DNA of 64,000 nucleotides, taken from NCBI RefSeq assembly GCF_000612625.1, contig NZ_CCAS010000019.1, forward strand, positions 1 through 64,000. The letters are read 5' to 3'. The translations under genes were made by a program, and so were the position numbers. The notes under the pieces are model-generated. The model had not been told where the DNA came from, made no database searches, and was given only the letters and a program-made list of their open reading frames with translations. Position 1 is the stretch's first letter; every line of letters starts with the position of its first letter. This DNA comes from Neobacillus jeddahensis. Lineage in GTDB: Bacteria > Bacillota > Bacilli > Bacillales > Cytobacillaceae. Shown in pieces: positions 27,328 to 37,383 of the stretch.

Positions 27328-27356
27328 ATTCTAGTTGAATTATTTGAAAATGTCAA
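27328..27356 (-). promoter_or_regulatory. sigma-A promoter of the S-box/hom transcript
   Basis: TTGACA at 27356-27351 and TAGAAT at 27333-27328 on the minus strand are separated by exactly 17 bp. The predicted start is about 30 nt before the aptamer. Confidence 0.85.
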
Positions 27357-27374
27357 TATTATTAAACAATTCTT

Positions 27375-28751
27375 TTAAACATGCAGCTTTCCTTCTGCAA
27401 GCTTAATCTGTGCCTCAACCTGCTCCGGTGCGGTACCTCCAAAGCTATTACGTACTGCCACAACCTGCTCTGGTGCCAATACTTGATAAATGTCTTCTTC
27501 AAATAAAGGACTGAAATCTTGGTACTCTGCAAAGCTTAAATCTAGCAAAAATTTATTTGCTTGAATGGCATACAAGACAATTTTTCCAATCACCTCATGG
27601 GCCTCACGGAACGGCAAGCCCTTTCGAACCAAATAATCAGCGATATCAGTCGCATTCGAAAAGTCATTGTTAATCGCCTTGCGCATGACATCCTTGTTAA
27701 CAGTCATTGTCTCAATCATAGGGGCTAACAGCTTTAATGAGCCCTCCAGGGTTTCAACGGTATCAAACATGCCTTCTTTATCTTCTTGCAGATCCTTGTT
27801 ATAAGCAAGCGGCAAGCCCTTCATGACGGTCAATAGCCCAAGCAAATTCCCGTACGTACGACCCGTTTTTCCTCTTAGCAGCTCGGGTACATCTGGGTTT
27901 TTCTTCTGCGGCATAATACTGGAACCCGTACAAAACGAATCATCAAGCTCGACAAACTGAAATTCCTGGCTCGACCAAATCACCAGTTCTTCAGAAAGTC
28001 TGGAAATATGCGTCATAATGATCGATCCAATTGACAAGAATTCGAGGATAAAATCACGGTCACTAACTGCATCCATACTGTTCGGATAAATCGTTTCAAA
28101 TCCTAATAGCTCCGCAACCCGTTCACGATTAATTGGGAAAGTCGTTCCTGCCAATGCCCCTGAACCAAGTGGCAGCCAATTTACCCGTTTAAGGGAATCG
28201 ATTAATCTTTCTTTATCCCGTTCAAACATCCAAAAGTAGGCCATCAGATGATGCGCAAAGGATACGGGCTGGGCACGTTGCAAATGGGTATAACCAGGAA
28301 TCAATGTTTGCACGTTTTCTTTTGCCTGTACCAATATGGACTGCTGGACTTCCTCAACTAACGTAATGAGTTCGGTTGTTTTCGTTCTTAAATAGAGATG
28401 CATGTCGGTCGCGACCTGGTCATTACGGCTTCGTCCCGTATGAAGCTTTCCACCGACTGGTCCGATTTTTTCAATTAATAGCTTTTCAATATTCATATGA
28501 ATATCTTCATCTTCAATCAAAAAATCAACCTCAGCCTTGTCGACCATTTTTTTAATGGCGAGGAGACCATCCTTTATCTTATTAGCATCATCCATCGGAA
28601 TGATCCCGCATTCCCCCAGCATTTGTACATGTGCCATACTCCCGGCAATATCTTCTTTTGCTAGCTTTTGATCAAAGGAAATCGATGCAGTAAATTCCTC
28701 CACCAATTTGTTTGTTTCCTTAGTGAATCGCCCGCCCCATAACTTAGCCAT
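27375..28751 (-). CDS. argH: argininosuccinate lyase
   Basis: Splits argininosuccinate into arginine and fumarate, the last step of arginine synthesis. At 458 residues it has normal family length. The fumarase/aspartase superfamily signature [12 protein letters not shown] (about residues 277-288) is intact, as is the TGRSRNDQ substrate-binding stretch. AAGGAGGAGCAGGAT precedes the ATG. It is the second gene of the argG-argH transcript, 64 bp downstream of argG with a hairpin between them. Confidence 0.97.
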   Translation of the reverse strand: MAKLWGGRFTKETNKLVEEFTASISFDQKLAKEDIAGSMAHVQMLGECGIIPMDDANKIKDGLLAIKKMVDKAEVDFLIEDEDIHMNIEKLLIEKIGPVGGKLHTGRSRNDQVATDMHLYLRTKTTELITLVEEVQQSILVQAKENVQTLIPGYTHLQRAQPVSFAHHLMAYFWMFERDKERLIDSLKRVNWLPLGSGALAGTTFPINRERVAELLGFETIYPNSMDAVSDRDFILEFLSIGSIIMTHISRLSEELVIWSSQEFQFVELDDSFCTGSSIMPQKKNPDVPELLRGKTGRTYGNLLGLLTVMKGLPLAYNKDLQEDKEGMFDTVETLEGSLKLLAPMIETMTVNKDVMRKAINNDFSNATDIADYLVRKGLPFREAHEVIGKIVLYAIQANKFLLDLSFAEYQDFSPLFEEDIYQVLAPEQVVAVRNSFGGTAPEQVEAQIKLAEGKLHV

Positions 28752-28783
28752 ATCCTGCTCCTCCTTTAAAGATAAAGAAGACA

Positions 28784-28807
28784 GCCCTCGAAAAAGGATT
28801 CGAGGGC
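28784..28807. terminator. hairpin between argG and argH
   Basis: GCCCTCGAA and TTCGAGGGC form a perfect 9-bp stem with a 6-nt loop. The minus-strand tail (TGTCTTCTTTA) is not a clean T run, so this may only partly terminate or stabilise argG mRNA. Confidence 0.55.
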
Positions 28808-28815
28808 AATCCGAA

Positions 28816-30027
28816 TTATTTTAAAATCGTTTCTTTGTTATTTACTTCAGAATAAACCTTTGTCGGTAAGCCCCACAGCTTGATAAAACCAACCGCAGCA
28901 TTATGATCAAAGGCATCACCTTTTGCATATGTGGCTAGCTCCTCATTGTAAAGGCTGTGTGGAGATTTTCTGCCGACAACCATATGATTTCCTTTATGGA
29001 GCTTCACGCGAAGGGTCCCGGAAACCACCTTTTGTGTCTCGTCAATAAAGGCATCTAGGGCGGCTTTTAATGGTGAGTACCAAAGGCCCTCATAGATGAT
29101 CTTTGCCATCTGTTGTTCAACCTGGGTCTTAAATTGCGTAACCTCACGCGGCAACGTTAAAAATTCTAATTCTTTATGAGCGTTAATAAGAATTAACGCT
29201 GCTGGATTCTCATAGACTTCACGAGATTTTATACCTACTAATCTATTTTCGATATGATCAATACGGCCAACGCCATGTTTGCCGCCGAGCTCATTTAGCG
29301 TCTCAATTAATTGAACAAGTGGGAGTTTCTCACCATTCAGAGCAACCGGAACCCCTTGCTCAAAGTCTATTTCCACATATTCTGCAACATCTGGTGTTAA
29401 TTCAATCGGATTGGTCCAATCAAAGGCAGCTTCCGGTGCCTCTGCCCATGGATTCTCAAGCACACCTGCTTCACAGGCACGGCCCCAAATATTAGCATCA
29501 ATCGAGAAAGGATTATCTAAATCAACAGGAATGGGGATACCATTTTCCTCCGCATAAGCAATCTCTTCATCACGGGTCATGCCCCATTCACGAACCGGAG
29601 CGACCACCTTTAAGCTTGGGTTTAGTGCTTGAATTGATACTTCGAAACGAACTTGGTCATTCCCTTTACCCGTACATCCATGGGCAACAGCGGTTGCTCC
29701 TTCTTTTTCGGCTACCTCTACCAATAGTTTTGAAATTAACGGTCGAGACAGGGCAGAGGACAACGGATATTTTCCTTCATATAAGCAATTAGCCTTTAAG
29801 GCTGGTATAATATATTCCTGCGCTAGTAATTCCTTGGCATCGACAATATAAGCTTTAATAGCTCCTACATTGAGCGCCTTTGTTTTGATTGCCTCAAGAT
29901 CCTTTCCTTCCCCAACATCTAGACCTAGAGCAATGACGTCATAACCATATTTTTCTTGAATCCATTTTACAGATACCGAAGTATCTAACCCACCAGAGTA
30001 TGCTAAGATAATTTTTTCCTTTGTCAT
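28816..30027 (-). CDS. argG: argininosuccinate synthase
   Basis: Joins citrulline and aspartate using ATP. It has 403 residues with the PP-loop ATP pyrophosphatase motif [10 protein letters not shown] near the N terminus. [14 protein letters not shown] and the [17 protein letters not shown] block are typical. GGGAGAAAACAG precedes the ATG. It heads a separate argGH transcript with an ARG box over the transcription start, so AhrC should repress it when arginine is plentiful. Confidence 0.97.
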   Translation of the reverse strand: MTKEKIILAYSGGLDTSVSVKWIQEKYGYDVIALGLDVGEGKDLEAIKTKALNVGAIKAYIVDAKELLAQEYIIPALKANCLYEGKYPLSSALSRPLISKLLVEVAEKEGATAVAHGCTGKGNDQVRFEVSIQALNPSLKVVAPVREWGMTRDEEIAYAEENGIPIPVDLDNPFSIDANIWGRACEAGVLENPWAEAPEAAFDWTNPIELTPDVAEYVEIDFEQGVPVALNGEKLPLVQLIETLNELGGKHGVGRIDHIENRLVGIKSREVYENPAALILINAHKELEFLTLPREVTQFKTQVEQQMAKIIYEGLWYSPLKAALDAFIDETQKVVSGTLRVKLHKGNHMVVGRKSPHSLYNEELATYAKGDAFDHNAAVGFIKLWGLPTKVYSEVNNKETILK

Positions 30028-30049
30028 CTGTTTTCTCCCTCGTGCCTTT

Positions 30050-30083
30050 TATGAATTTTTATTCAACTAATAGAATTATTATA
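30050..30083 (-). promoter_or_regulatory. argGH promoter -10 and ARG box
   Basis: On the minus strand TATAAT (30083-30078) has a poor -35. It is followed at 30067-30050 by TTGAATAAAAATTCATAA, an AhrC/ArgR box with perfect dyad TGAATAAAAATTCA (18-bp consensus CATGAATAAAAATTCAAG). The box overlaps the start of transcription, suited to repression. Confidence 0.8.
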
Positions 30084-30109
30084 CATCTAACTCGTAAAAA
30101 ATGAAACTA

Positions 30110-31087
30110 TTATGATAATAAAAATTTTAAAATTGCTTTTTGAGCATGGAGTCGATTTTCCGCTTCATCAAACACAACAGAATGGGAACCGTCGATAATT
30201 TCCGCGGTCACTTCCTCGCCACGATGGGCAGGCAGACAATGCAAGAATAGGAAATCAGCTTTTGCGTGCTTGCATAATTCTTGATTAACCTGAAATCCTT
30301 CAAATGCCTTCAAACGAAGGGCGGTTTCGTCTTCCTGGCCCATACTGGTCCAGACATCTGTCACAATGACATCCGCATCTTTAATGGCCTGAAGTGGATC
30401 ATGGGTAATCATCACCGAACTATTGGTTTCTGCCCCCATCTGGATCGCTCTTTCTGTGATTTTTCCATTCGGTAAAAAACCAGGTGGACTGGCGATGCTA
30501 ATATCCATCCCCACTTTGACTGCCCCTTCCATTAAGGAATGGGCCATATTATTATTTCCATCACCGATATAGCACAGCTTTAACCCCGCCAATTTCCCTT
30601 TATGTTCAAGAATAGTCAGGAGGTCAGCTAAAACCTGTGTAGGATGATGCAAATCTGTTAACCCATTAATAACTGGGACTGTTGCATGCTCAGCTAATTC
30701 TTCCACCGATTCATGGGAGAAGGTACGAATCATAATGCCATCAACATAGCGGGATAACACCTTTGCTGTATCAGAGATGCTTTCTCCACGCCCAAGCTGA
30801 ATATCCTTTGAACTGAGGAATATCGCGTGGCCTCCAAGCTGGAGCATCCCTACCTCAAAGGAAACCCTAGTACGAGTGGAGGATTTTTCAAAAATCATTC
30901 CTAGCACTTTTCCACTGAGAAATGGATGAGATTTTCCTTCTTTTTGCAGCTTCTTTAACTCTAGGGCTTCATTTAACAAAGTATGGATCTCAGCTGAACT
31001 AAGATCTGAAAGCTGGATAAAATCATTGACGAGTAGTTGTTTCTCCGTCGCCACATTCTTTTCTTCTGCATTAATTGCCTCTAACAT
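30110..31087 (-). CDS. argF: ornithine carbamoyltransferase
   Basis: Makes citrulline from ornithine and carbamoyl phosphate. The 325-residue protein has the carbamoyl-phosphate site FEKSSTRTRVSFE, HPTQVLADL, and the ornithine-binding FLHCLPAHRGEEV. The open frame reaches 31123, but AGAGAGGTG places the start at ATG 31087, inside the 3' end of carB (17-bp overlap), consistent with translational coupling. It is the last gene of the argCJBD-carAB-argF operon. Confidence 0.97.
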   Translation of the reverse strand: MLEAINAEEKNVATEKQLLVNDFIQLSDLSSAEIHTLLNEALELKKLQKEGKSHPFLSGKVLGMIFEKSSTRTRVSFEVGMLQLGGHAIFLSSKDIQLGRGESISDTAKVLSRYVDGIMIRTFSHESVEELAEHATVPVINGLTDLHHPTQVLADLLTILEHKGKLAGLKLCYIGDGNNNMAHSLMEGAVKVGMDISIASPPGFLPNGKITERAIQMGAETNSSVMITHDPLQAIKDADVIVTDVWTSMGQEDETALRLKAFEGFQVNQELCKHAKADFLFLHCLPAHRGEEVTAEIIDGSHSVVFDEAENRLHAQKAILKFLLS

Positions 31088-34000
31088 AAACGGCACCTCT
31101 CTTCTCAAAATTGTAATACTCACTAACTGTCCGTACTTCCGCCTCCGTCTGAGGCTGCTTTTGCAAGCCCATTGTCGCTTCGATCGTATCTAAATGGGTA
31201 AACACTGGAATTTTATAACGGATTGCCTGTTCGCGTATTTGGAAGCCAAATTTCATTTTATTTCGACCCTGATTCGGTATATTGATGACAGCCTTTATCG
31301 GCTTGTTTCGGAAAAGGTCATTTACCTCTTTATCGTCCTTGACAACTTGTTCAACTGGAATGCCATTCGCTTGAAAATAGACCGCTGTTCCTTCTGTTGC
31401 TGTTAGCTTATACCCCTTTTCAATGAAGGTTTTAATAATCGGGAGACTTTCAGGTTTCTCACGATCAGCAATCGAACAGAATATATGGTTCTTGTCAGCA
31501 TCACCTTGAACGAAGGACAACGATTTTTCCAATGCTTCTTGATAGGTAGCTCCCATCCCAAGTGCCTCTCCTGTTGATTTCATTTCAGGTCCAAGCACAT
31601 GATCGACTCCCTTTAATTTACTAGAAGAAAATACAGGCGCCTTTACAGCAAAATACTGAGGCTCTTCTACTAATCCTTGCTCAGGGGATAAATCCGTTAA
31701 TTTATTTCCTAATTGAACACTTGTTGCCCACTCAATCATTGGTATGCCTGTTACTTTGCTAATGATTGGTACTGTTCGTGAAGAACGAGGGTTGACCTCT
31801 AATACGTAAACCGTGTCTTCATGTACAACAAATTGTATATTCATCATGCCAATGACAGGGGCTGATAAGGAAATCTTCTTGGCATAGTCAATTAACGTTT
31901 CTTTCGTTTTAGCGGTAAGCGAGATTGGTGGAAATACTGAGATACTGTCCCCGGAGTGAACTCCAGCTTTTTCTATATGTTCAAATATCCCTGGGACAAC
32001 AATGGTCTCTCCATCTGAAATGACATCAATTTCACACTCTAATCCAGGTAAAAACCTATCAACTAATAACGGCCACATCGTGGCTTGTGCATTTTTCTCC
32101 AACTGTATAACGTACTGATACAGTTCCTCTTCTGAAAATATGGTAAACATCGATTGTCCGCCAATGACATAGGAAGGACGTACGAGCACGGGATATCCGA
32201 GCGTCGCTGCCGCTGCGATCAGTTCATCTGGATGCGATACTGTCTTCCCTTCAATATGGGGAATCTTTAAAGCCTCCAGCAGTTGATAAAATTCCTTCCG
32301 ATCCTCAAGGCGATCAACATTATCCACTGTCGTCCCTAAAATTGTCACGCCTTCCTCCTGTAAATCATGGGCAAGATTAATCGCGGTTTGACCACCGAAT
32401 TGGATGAGAACACCATCCACCTTTTCTTTTTCGATGACATGAAGAACGTCCTCTGCCGCAAGCGGTTCAAAATAAAGACGATCCGCAATGGAATAATCGG
32501 TACTCACTGTCTCTGGGTTATTATTAATGACAACTGCTTCAAAACCCTTTTTCTTAATGGCCTTGGCCGCGTGGACTGAGCAATAATCAAACTCGATCCC
32601 TTGGCCGATTCGGATCGGACCGGAGCCAATCACAAGGATTTTTTTCTTATCCGTTATTTCTACTTCGTCAGAGCCATGCCATGTCGAGTAATAATAAGGA
32701 GTAACTGCGTCGAACTCGGCGGAACAGGTATCGACCATCTTATAGCCAGGTTTCCAATTCCATTCCTTCCATTTCCTTCTCACTTGCTTTTCTGGGATAT
32801 CGTACAAGTGGGCAAGTAATTTATCAGCGATATTGTTTCGCTTTGCTTCTTTTAGCAGTTGAACTGGAACTGAACTCCAAGAATGAGAAGCTAGCTCTTG
32901 TTCTAATGCAACGATTGAGCTAATTTTGTGCAAAAACCAAGGATCAATCTCGGTCAGCCTTTGAATCTCTACCAGAGAATGCCCTCTCCTAAATGCCTCA
33001 GCCAGAACAAAAAGTCTACGGTCGTTAGCCGTTTCTAGCAGACTATGGAGGTTCTCCTCCGGTAAGGACCGATCGCTATCAAGACATAGGGAAAAAACAT
33101 TCATTTCCATTGACCGGATGGCTTTATTTAAGGCCCCTTCGAAGGTTCGGTCAATCGCCATAACCTCTCCTGTTGCTTTCATTTGTGTTCCAAGCGTGCG
33201 ATCGGCCTCTGGGAACTTATCAAATGGAAACCGGGGTAGTTTTACCACAATATAATCAATCGCTGGCTCAAATGAAGCAAATGTATTCCCTGTTATCGGG
33301 TTCACAATCTCATCCAAATGGTATCCAATCGCACATTTTGCCGCCATTCTCGCGATCGGATAGCCGGTTGCTTTTGAGGCTAGCGCTGACGAACGGCTCA
33401 CCCTTGGATTGACCTCAATAATGTAATATTGATTGGATTCTGGGTGAAGGGCAAACTGGATATTACAGCCACCAATAATTTCTAACTCTCTAATCACTTT
33501 TATCGAAACGTCACGGAGCATTTGATATTGAACATCTGTTAATGTTTGTGATGGGGCTACAACAATGGAATCACCTGTATGGACACCAACAGGATCCATA
33601 TTTTCCATATTACAAACAATGATGCACGTATCATTCTCGTCTCTCATGACCTCATATTCAATCTCTTTCCAGCCCTTAATACTTTTTTCAACTAAAACTT
33701 GCTGAATAGGACTTGCTGCTAAGCCTTTCTTAAGGACTGTTTCCAGCTCTTCTTCATGATAAGCAAAGCCGCCGCCATCTCCACCAAGTGTATAGGCTGG
33801 GCGAATGATAACTGGAAATCCAATCATTTTCACAAATTGAATCCCTTCATCGATGCTGTGAATGATAGCGGACTCCGGTATCGGCTCCCCAATCTTTAGC
33901 ATCAAATTACGGAACTTCTCGCGATCCTCACCATTTTTAATCGATTCTACGGAGGTGCCTAATAAAGCGACATTGTATTTCGCTAAAATACCTTGTTCAT

Positions 34001-34307
34001 AAAGCTCTACCGTTAAATTCAGACCAGTTTGGCCGCCGAGTGTGCCAATCACACCATCCGGCATTTCTTTCTCGATTATCTTTTCAATCGTGGCTACGTT
34101 TAGTGGTTCAATATATACCTTATCAGCAACGGCCTCATCGGTCATAATCGTTGCCGGGTTGTTGTTGATTAAAATAACTTCCATTCCTTCTTCTTTTAAG
34201 GCGATACATGCCTGTGTACCAGCATAGTCAAATTCTGCTGCCTGGCCGATCACAATCGGACCTGAGCCAATGACCAGTACTTTTTTTAACTGTTTATTTA
34301 ACGGCAT
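31071..34307 (-). CDS. carB: carbamoyl-phosphate synthase large subunit (arginine operon)
   Basis: Makes carbamoyl phosphate from bicarbonate, ammonia and two ATP. The 1078-residue protein has two tandem ATP-grasp halves, each with a GSGPI-IGQ-EFDY start (about residues 14 and 555), EVNPR-SR-S metal-binding blocks, and a C-terminal MGS-like allosteric domain. The start is ATG 34307 behind GGGAGAG, overlapping carA by 14 bp. Its location inside the arginine operon marks it as the arginine-specific enzyme; a pyrimidine copy would be elsewhere. Confidence 0.97.
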   Translation of the reverse strand: MPLNKQLKKVLVIGSGPIVIGQAAEFDYAGTQACIALKEEGMEVILINNNPATIMTDEAVADKVYIEPLNVATIEKIIEKEMPDGVIGTLGGQTGLNLTVELYEQGILAKYNVALLGTSVESIKNGEDREKFRNLMLKIGEPIPESAIIHSIDEGIQFVKMIGFPVIIRPAYTLGGDGGGFAYHEEELETVLKKGLAASPIQQVLVEKSIKGWKEIEYEVMRDENDTCIIVCNMENMDPVGVHTGDSIVVAPSQTLTDVQYQMLRDVSIKVIRELEIIGGCNIQFALHPESNQYYIIEVNPRVSRSSALASKATGYPIARMAAKCAIGYHLDEIVNPITGNTFASFEPAIDYIVVKLPRFPFDKFPEADRTLGTQMKATGEVMAIDRTFEGALNKAIRSMEMNVFSLCLDSDRSLPEENLHSLLETANDRRLFVLAEAFRRGHSLVEIQRLTEIDPWFLHKISSIVALEQELASHSWSSVPVQLLKEAKRNNIADKLLAHLYDIPEKQVRRKWKEWNWKPGYKMVDTCSAEFDAVTPYYYSTWHGSDEVEITDKKKILVIGSGPIRIGQGIEFDYCSVHAAKAIKKKGFEAVVINNNPETVSTDYSIADRLYFEPLAAEDVLHVIEKEKVDGVLIQFGGQTAINLAHDLQEEGVTILGTTVDNVDRLEDRKEFYQLLEALKIPHIEGKTVSHPDELIAAAATLGYPVLVRPSYVIGGQSMFTIFSEEELYQYVIQLEKNAQATMWPLLVDRFLPGLECEIDVISDGETIVVPGIFEHIEKAGVHSGDSISVFPPISLTAKTKETLIDYAKKISLSAPVIGMMNIQFVVHEDTVYVLEVNPRSSRTVPIISKVTGIPMIEWATSVQLGNKLTDLSPEQGLVEEPQYFAVKAPVFSSSKLKGVDHVLGPEMKSTGEALGMGATYQEALEKSLSFVQGDADKNHIFCSIADREKPESLPIIKTFIEKGYKLTATEGTAVYFQANGIPVEQVVKDDKEVNDLFRNKPIKAVINIPNQGRNKMKFGFQIREQAIRYKIPVFTHLDTIEATMGLQKQPQTEAEVRTVSEYYNFEKRGAVYVRGN

Positions 34308-35373
34308 AGACGTTCTCTCCCAATGATGCAATCTGACTGACAAAATCCTTTAGAATATATTCGGTATCACTTGGTCCTGGATGGGCCTCCGGATGAAATT
34401 GGACGGTTTGAATCGGATACGTCTTATGGTGAAGCCCTTCGATCGATTGATCATTGACATTACGATAGGTAACGGCAAATTCCTTCTCGTTGATGCTTTC
34501 ATCAACGACGACATAACCATGATTTTGAGCGGTGATTTTCACCTTTCCAGTGTTGAGCTCCTTCACTGGATGATTCCCGCCGCGATGTCCATAGGCTAGT
34601 TTTGTTGTTTTGGCCCCATAGGCTAAGGCAATTAACTGATGGCCTAGGCAAATACCGAGTGAAGGGTAGCTTTGCGTAATTTTTTTGATTTCTGGAAACC
34701 ATTTTTTTAATTCCATTGGATCCCCCGGCCCATTGCTTAACAAAATCCCATCTGGATTCAAGCTTTTTATCTTTTCATAAGAGGTTTGATAAGGAACAAT
34801 CGTGACGGCACAATTTTCTTCTAAAAGGGCATTGAGGATTGACTTTTTACAGCCATAATCCATTAATACTACGTGCGGACCACTATTTTTGAAATATTGC
34901 ATCTTCTTAGTTGATACTTTCTCCACCCAGTGTGGCGTTTTAGTTGTGGATGGTACATACGCTTCATTGCTTTTACTAATGACCCCCTTCACGGTTCCAC
35001 GACTGCGAATAGTCTTCACGAGCAATCTTGTATCTACTCCCGCTATTCCTGGTACGCCTGCTTGTTTCAGCTTTTCGGAAAATTTATTGATCGATTGATA
35101 ATGGCTTGGTGTTTCACATAGATCGCCAATGACAACGCCTGCTAATGCTGGAGAGATACTTTCATTGTCGACCGCATTAATTCCATAGTTGCCGATAATC
35201 GGATAGCAAAAGGTAATGATTTGTCCGGCATAAGAAGGATCTGTGATGATCTCCTGATAGCCCGTCATACTAGTGTTAAAAACAACTTCACCGAGAGAAT
35301 CCTTTTCAGCGCCAATCAGTACGCCCTCAAATACCTCTCCCGTTTCCAAAGTAAGATATCCATTCTCCAACAT
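34294..35373 (-). CDS. carA: carbamoyl-phosphate synthase small subunit
   Basis: Glutaminase subunit that delivers ammonia to CarB. The 359-residue protein has the N-terminal CarA domain with FNTSMTGYQEIITDPSYAGQ and the class-I amidotransferase domain. The nucleophile Cys lies in SLGICLGHQLIALAYGA, and the His-Glu pair in VQFHPEAHPGP. AAAGGAG precedes ATG 35373, which sets the start against the longer frame. It is translationally coupled to carB by overlap. Confidence 0.97.
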   Translation of the reverse strand: MLENGYLTLETGEVFEGVLIGAEKDSLGEVVFNTSMTGYQEIITDPSYAGQIITFCYPIIGNYGINAVDNESISPALAGVVIGDLCETPSHYQSINKFSEKLKQAGVPGIAGVDTRLLVKTIRSRGTVKGVISKSNEAYVPSTTKTPHWVEKVSTKKMQYFKNSGPHVVLMDYGCKKSILNALLEENCAVTIVPYQTSYEKIKSLNPDGILLSNGPGDPMELKKWFPEIKKITQSYPSLGICLGHQLIALAYGAKTTKLAYGHRGGNHPVKELNTGKVKITAQNHGYVVVDESINEKEFAVTYRNVNDQSIEGLHHKTYPIQTVQFHPEAHPGPSDTEYILKDFVSQIASLGENVYAVK

Positions 35374-35375
35374 AC

Positions 35376-36575
35376 TCACGCTCCTTTCTCCATACTTTGG
35401 AAAGTTCTTTCCAACACGTCTATACATTCATTTATTTCCGTTTTTGTAACAATTAATGGTGGTAAAATCCGTACAACATTTGGACCCGCTGTTAAGATAA
35501 GCAACTGATGAGCCAGTGCTGTTTGGACAATTTCTAAAGCATTGGTTTCTACCACTATTCCTTTTAAAAGTCCCTTCCCACGAATATCCTTAATGACTGG
35601 ATATTTTCCCTTCAACACTTGAAGCTTACTATCGAGATAGGTTGAAACTTCATTTACATGATCTAATAGCTGAGTATTAATAATATGTGTTACAGTCGCT
35701 ACTCCCGCTGCAGTTGCTAATGGATTTCCGCCAAAGGTGCTACCATGACTGCCAGGTTCAAATCCCTTTGCAACTTCTTCTTTCGCAATGATCGCTCCGA
35801 TTGGAAAACCTGATCCAAGCCCTTTCGCAATACTAATGACATCTGGCTCGATTGAATATTGTTCATAGGCAAACAGTGTACCGGTTCTGCCTATTCCCGT
35901 CTGAATTTCATCAACCATCAGCAGTATATTGTTATCTTTACAAATTTGGTCCAGCTTTTTCACCCAGCTTGGATTGGCAGGAATGACGCCACCTTCACCT
36001 TGGACAAGTTCCAGTAAAACGGCTGCTGGTTTAAGTGGTATAAGCTGCTCAAGTGCTTCCTCATCATTAAAAGGTAAGTAACTAAAACCAGGCATGAGTG
36101 GCGAAAAACCTTGTTGGATTTTTTCCTGTCCTGTTGCACTCAATGTCGCTAAGGTCCTGCCATGGAAGGATTGCTGAAAGGTAACGACCTCCGTTGAACG
36201 ATTCCCCTTCACTTTGTTTGCATATCTCCGCGCTATTTTAATGGCTGCTTCGTTCGCCTCGGCTCCACTATTACAAAAGAATACTTGATCCCCACAGCTA
36301 TTCGCTGTTAAAAGCGCTGCCAGCTCTTGCTGGTTTGGAATGTGATAGAGGTTGGAGCAATGCCATAAATTTTGTAATTGTTCCTCGACTTTTTCCTTGA
36401 CGACATCTGGGACATGACCAAGGTTACATGTGGCGATTCCTGATGTAAAATCTAAGAATTGCTTCCCTTGTTCATCCCATACATAACTCCCTTTTCCCTT
36501 TACTAATGTGACCGGGAAGCGACTGTAGGTGGCCATGACTGGTGTGGTGAGGGAAACCGAAGTATCGTTTACCAT
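35376..36575 (-). CDS. argD: acetylornithine aminotransferase
   Basis: PLP-dependent transamination of N-acetylglutamate semialdehyde to N-acetylornithine. It has 399 residues. FCNSGAEANEAAIKIAR is the cofactor phosphate site, LLMVDEIQTGIGRTG contains the Asp that binds the pyridine nitrogen, and SIAKGLGSGFPIGA contains the catalytic Lys (about 252). The start overlaps the argB stop in TAATG, with GAGGAGATT before it. Two bases separate it from the carA start. Confidence 0.96.
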   Translation of the reverse strand: MVNDTSVSLTTPVMATYSRFPVTLVKGKGSYVWDEQGKQFLDFTSGIATCNLGHVPDVVKEKVEEQLQNLWHCSNLYHIPNQQELAALLTANSCGDQVFFCNSGAEANEAAIKIARRYANKVKGNRSTEVVTFQQSFHGRTLATLSATGQEKIQQGFSPLMPGFSYLPFNDEEALEQLIPLKPAAVLLELVQGEGGVIPANPSWVKKLDQICKDNNILLMVDEIQTGIGRTGTLFAYEQYSIEPDVISIAKGLGSGFPIGAIIAKEEVAKGFEPGSHGSTFGGNPLATAAGVATVTHIINTQLLDHVNEVSTYLDSKLQVLKGKYPVIKDIRGKGLLKGIVVETNALEIVQTALAHQLLILTAGPNVVRILPPLIVTKTEINECIDVLERTFQSMEKGA

Positions 36576-37372
36576 TATGCAATCTCCTCTTCTAAAACAA
36601 TTTTTGTTCCAATTTCCTTGCCATTTGTATAATCTATCAAGCTATTTTTCTCAAAACCGTTGATGATGCCTACTTCAGGAATTTGATGAACCAAGCCATC
36701 AATCGCCGCTTTAACCTTCGGAATCATTCCACCGTAGATTGTCTTGTTTTCAAGCAATTCTTCGATTATGGCCTTGGTTGCTTTGGCCAGCTTCGTCTTT
36801 TTGCCGTCTTTTTCGATTAGAATTCCTGGGATGTCACTGATGAAGCAAAGGTTCGCGCTAAGCGCCTTAGCAATCGCACTTGCTGCAATATCCCCATTAA
36901 TATTGTAGCGCTGCCCGCCATCATCGATTCCAACGGGTGAAATGACGGGGATGCAACCTTGCTTAATAATTCCTTCAATTAAGCTTTGATTGACCTCGAC
37001 CACTTCTCCGACAAAGCCTAGTGTCTTCGCATCTGATATTGGCTCTGCTTTTAATAACCCACCATCTACTCCACTAACTCCAAAGGCATTTCCGCCAACT
37101 TCGACAATATTTCGAACCACCTGTTTGTTCACAGAACCGCTTAAGACCATTTCAACGATATCTAATATTTCATGATTGGTAACGCGCAGTCCGTTTATAA
37201 ATGTGGTTTCCACCTGTAAGTTTTTCAATAAAGAATTTATTAACGGTCCGCCGCCGTGCACAATAATAGGCGTCCATTCTCCACATTCATGCATCTGAAC
37301 GACGTCCTCATAAAAGGATCTTGGCAAATTATCTAACACACTTCCGCCACACTTAATGACTAAATATTTCAT
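36575..37372 (-). CDS. argB: acetylglutamate kinase
   Basis: Phosphorylates N-acetylglutamate. The 265-residue amino-acid-kinase fold protein starts with VIKCGGSVLDN and contains VHGGGPLINSLL and INGDIAASAIAKAL. It lacks the N-terminal helix seen in arginine-inhibited hexameric kinases, so arginine feedback may act elsewhere (inference from length). AGGGGGCCAACC precedes the ATG. Confidence 0.96.
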   Translation of the reverse strand: MKYLVIKCGGSVLDNLPRSFYEDVVQMHECGEWTPIIVHGGGPLINSLLKNLQVETTFINGLRVTNHEILDIVEMVLSGSVNKQVVRNIVEVGGNAFGVSGVDGGLLKAEPISDAKTLGFVGEVVEVNQSLIEGIIKQGCIPVISPVGIDDGGQRYNINGDIAASAIAKALSANLCFISDIPGILIEKDGKKTKLAKATKAIIEELLENKTIYGGMIPKVKAAIDGLVHQIPEVGIINGFEKNSLIDYTNGKEIGTKIVLEEEIA

Positions 37373-37383
37373 GGTTGGCCCCC